Shown here: one piece after another, positions 6,547 to 7,851 of the stretch
Numbering within the stretch: the stretch's first letter is position 1
Layout of the letters: each line of letters starts with the position of its first letter
Assembly: GCA_934772445.1 (NCBI GenBank)
Contig: CAKVMJ010000037.1
Location: forward strand, 1-7,851
Length of the DNA: 7,851 bases
Source of the DNA: an uncultured Clostridia bacterium
GTDB taxonomy: Bacteria > Bacillota > Clostridia > Christensenellales > UBA1242
Direction of reading: 5' to 3'
The notes under the pieces: model-generated
Database searches by the model: none
Seen by the model: the letters and a program-made list of their open reading frames with translations, nothing else
Told to the model about the DNA's origin: nothing
Translations under genes and position numbers: made by a program

Positions 6547-6592
6547 AAAAGACATTTTTATAGGTTAGTATTCCACTATAAAAATGTCTTTT
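6547..6592. repeat. Perfect 17-bp inverted repeat with 12-nt loop (possible bidirectional terminator)
   Basis: AAAAGACATTTTTATAG (6547-6563) pairs without mismatch with 6576-6592. The loop resembles that of the neighbouring terminator: the + strand reads ATAGGTTAGTATT here and ATAGGTTATTATT at 6451-6463. It sits 11 bp upstream of the first small-RNA promoter. Each arm ends in TTTT on the outgoing strand, so it may stop pnuC transcripts on + and transcripts from the ppa side on -. I found no convincing promoter of its own upstream. The AT-rich DNA from 6593 to 6763 shows nothing further that I can support. Confidence 0.65.
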
Positions 6593-6763
6593 GCTTAAAT
6601 TTATAATAACTAAACACAAAAATACGAAAAGCGAACGAGTTTAAAATAGATTAAAAAATCTTTAATTATTATTACAAATTCTATCTACATAAGATATATT
6701 ATAAATATCTTTCCTAGCCCATTATTTTAGATTTTAACTTTTCTAATTAAAAACACTGCAAAT

Positions 6764-6798
6764 AAAAAACTATCCATTTAATTTAAATGAATAGTTTT
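6764..6798 (-). terminator. Intrinsic terminator of ppa
   Basis: A 14-bp stem (6766-6779 with 6785-6798) closes a 5-nt loop just beyond the ppa stop codon. Its one irregular pair is C-A on the + strand but a G-U wobble in the minus transcript, and six U follow on that strand. This orients it to ppa. Confidence 0.85.
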
Positions 6799-6805
6799 AA
6801 ATAAG

Positions 6806-7336
6806 TTATTTCTTAAATTTTATTCTGTAACTTTCTCTTGCAATAGCAATTTGTTCTCTTGCGTATTCAGAATCGTGGAAATCGCCAATCTTTGTTGTTT
6901 TGTTTTCCAATTCTTTGTAAACCTTCAAAAAATGCATAAGTTCGTTTACCATATGAGGTGGAAGTTGCTCAATTTCTTTATATAGGTTGTATTCTGGGTC
7001 ACCAAATGGAACAGCAATAATTTTTGTATCCTTCATATCTCCATCAATCATATCCACAGCTCCGATTGGATAACATCTAACTAGGCTTAATGGTTGAATT
7101 GGGTGTGAGCAATAAACAAACACATCTAGTGGGTCCTCATCTTCGCTATAGGTTAGCGGAATGAAACCATAATTTGCTGGATAGTGGGTGCTGGTATATA
7201 AAACTCTATCCATAATTAACAAACCTGTTTGCTTATCTAATTCATACTTATTTTGTCCATACTTTTCAATCTCTACAACTGCAACAAAATCTTCTGGTGC
7301 GATTCTTGAACTATCTATATCGTGGTAAATATTCAT
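6806..7336 (-). CDS. ppa: Inorganic pyrophosphatase, family I (soluble)
   Basis: The enzyme hydrolyses pyrophosphate to two phosphates in the cytosol, pulling forward DNA, RNA and aminoacyl-tRNA synthesis. At 176 residues it equals the classic bacterial length. Metal and substrate motifs are in place: NKYELD (29-34), the YPANYGFIP segment (52-60), DEDPLD (66-71) with the Mg-binding aspartates, and DGDMKDTK (98-105), which supplies D98, D103 and K105. The usual small residue between the first two aspartates of the signature is Glu here (D-E-D), a mild deviation. The C-terminal half (HFLKVYKELENK) also matches. AAAGGAG (7343-7349) lies 6 nt before the ATG. The gene is monocistronic, with its own promoter and terminator. 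Confidence 0.96.
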   Translation of the reverse strand: MNIYHDIDSSRIAPEDFVAVVEIEKYGQNKYELDKQTGLLIMDRVLYTSTHYPANYGFIPLTYSEDEDPLDVFVYCSHPIQPLSLVRCYPIGAVDMIDGDMKDTKIIAVPFGDPEYNLYKEIEQLPPHMVNELMHFLKVYKELENKTTKIGDFHDSEYAREQIAIARESYRIKFKK

Positions 7337-7361
7337 ATCCTTCTCCTTTATGTATTGGGAG

Positions 7362-7389
7362 AGTATAACACATTAAAATTAAAATTTAA
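7362..7389 (-). promoter_or_regulatory. Promoter of ppa
   Basis: On the minus strand an extended -10 TGT-TATACT (hexamer complement 7362-7367) follows a weak -35 TTTAAA (7384-7389) at 16 bp. The predicted start near 7355 gives a leader of about 18 nt. Confidence 0.7.
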
Positions 7390-7588
7390 AGGGTTTTTCA
7401 AAAATAGTTTATATAAATTATTTAGATTTTTAAACTAACCAACTATTTTCACTCAAGATTTTAATATAATTGCAATTAATAAAGCCTAAAATTAAAACCT
7501 TTATATTTTAAATTTCATTCTGAAACGATTAAAATAACATAAATGCTATTAAAATTTAATAAATAAAAACTTTATTAATCGAAATCCC
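7390..7588. other. AT-rich intergenic spacer without recognisable content
   Basis: This DNA lies between the divergent ppa promoter and the promoter ahead of the tRNA. It is made of A/T runs and stops in all frames. The only structure seen is a distant 7-bp inverted repeat (CGATTAA and TTAATCG), too weak to interpret. Confidence 0.6.
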
Positions 7589-7617
7589 TTTAAAAGTTTT
7601 AAATTATATGCTATACT
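7589..7617 (+). promoter_or_regulatory. Promoter upstream of the tRNA-Arg leader
   Basis: TTTAAA (7589-7594), a 17-bp spacer and an extended -10 TGC-TATACT (7609-7617) point toward the tRNA, with a predicted start at about 7623. It uses the same -35 and -10 hexamers as the ppa promoter. The start lies about 180 nt before the tRNA, an unusually long leader for a tRNA unit. Confidence 0.68.
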
Positions 7618-7622
7618 AACTA

Positions 7623-7802
7623 ATGTATTATTCAATCCGTTCTCATAGGTAAAGGGATATACCCCCGACCTCCCAAGGACCGACTTGTACTAAAATTAAA
7701 GTGCTACATATCCCTAAAACACGGACATTTCACAATCTTACAAACCCAACACAACCACGAATTGCACCCAAATTGCACCGAAATCAATAAAAACCATCAT
7801 AT
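7623..7802 (+). other. Higher-GC leader or small RNA of unknown identity before tRNA-Arg
   Basis: Base composition changes at about 7635: runs such as CCCCCGACCTCCC stand out from the surrounding AT-rich DNA. An 8-bp stem, AGGGATAT (7653-7660) with ATATCCCT (7708-7715), can close a 47-nt domain. One + frame is open from 7624 to 7809 (62 codons) but has no Shine-Dalgarno site or convincing start and resembles no protein I know. It could be a processed tRNA precursor leader, an unnamed structured RNA, or a remnant of inserted DNA. It does not match 6S, SRP, tmRNA, RNase P, T-box or 5S signatures as far as I can tell by eye. Confidence 0.4.
7760..7781. repeat. Two tandem 11-bp repeats (AATTGCACC core)
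   Basis: AATTGCACCCA (7760-7770) is followed directly by AATTGCACCGA (7771-7781), identical at 10 of 11 positions and ending 21 bp before the tRNA. The 11-bp period is about one helical turn, so both copies face the same side of the DNA, as in paired protein-binding sites. Confidence 0.55.

Positions 7803-7851
<49 letters not shown>

Noticed and set aside
6329..6592. CRISPR array reading of the repeated hairpins
   Set aside because: Only two to three units are present, the repeats diverge, no uniform spacers exist, and the shared blocks are promoters and terminators. No cas gene is nearby.
6602..6665. + strand TATAAT at 6602-6607 with a short hairpin near 6650-6660, as a possible fourth small transcript
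   Set aside because: No acceptable -35 or extended -10 element precedes it, and the hairpin has only about five A/T-rich pairs without a proper T-run.
7640..7720. 5S rRNA, SRP RNA, 6S RNA or T-box leader in the higher-GC segment
   Set aside because: The diagnostic conserved blocks of these RNAs are not present. Only a superficial GGGATA and ACACGG resemblance to 5S was seen.

Overview
The window looks like chromosomal DNA from a low-GC Firmicute, probably a gut-type Clostridia or Bacilli relative. The evidence is strong AT bias, Leu and Arg codons dominated by TTA and AGA, Shine-Dalgarno sites of the AAGGAG type, near-consensus sigma-A promoters (TTGACA or TTGCAA, 17 bp, TATAAT-like), short intrinsic terminators, and a standard genetic code with TGG for Trp and no internal UGA. 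No species can be named from this sequence.

Layout. 1-2480: glyA (serine hydroxymethyltransferase) and tyrS (tyrosyl-tRNA synthetase) lie 26 bp apart on the + strand and end at an intrinsic terminator. 2615-4285: a complete minus-strand transcription unit (promoter, gene, terminator) for a 525-residue ankyrin-repeat protein of unknown role. 4446-5302: a minus-strand HAD-family phosphatase, also with its own promoter and terminator. 5391-6255: a divergently transcribed + strand PnuC-like vitamin or nucleoside transporter, with several changes at positions the family usually conserves. 6329-6592: the gene-free stretch after pnuC. It holds two homologous minus-strand units of about 110 bp in tandem, each with a consensus promoter, a short structured transcript of about 63-66 nt and a terminator, plus a third, perfect 17-bp inverted repeat. 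6764-7389: a minus-strand family I inorganic pyrophosphatase (ppa). 7390-7588: plain AT-rich spacer. 7589-7851: a + strand promoter, an unexplained leader of about 180 nt that is visibly richer in G and C than its surroundings, and the first 49 nt of tRNA-Arg(CCU), cut by the window end.

Functionally this is mostly housekeeping: one-carbon metabolism, tRNA charging, pyrophosphate hydrolysis and a tRNA. Between these genes are single-gene accessory units (ankyrin protein, HAD phosphatase, PnuC-like carrier). The most interesting content is the pair of sibling small-RNA candidates at 6329-6536. Their promoters, start sites and 5' hairpins are conserved between the copies, while their terminator stems and loops have diverged, the arrangement seen in tandem sibling regulatory RNAs. 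The second point of interest is the structured leader ahead of the tRNA. No mobile-element gene, CRISPR array or defence gene is visible.
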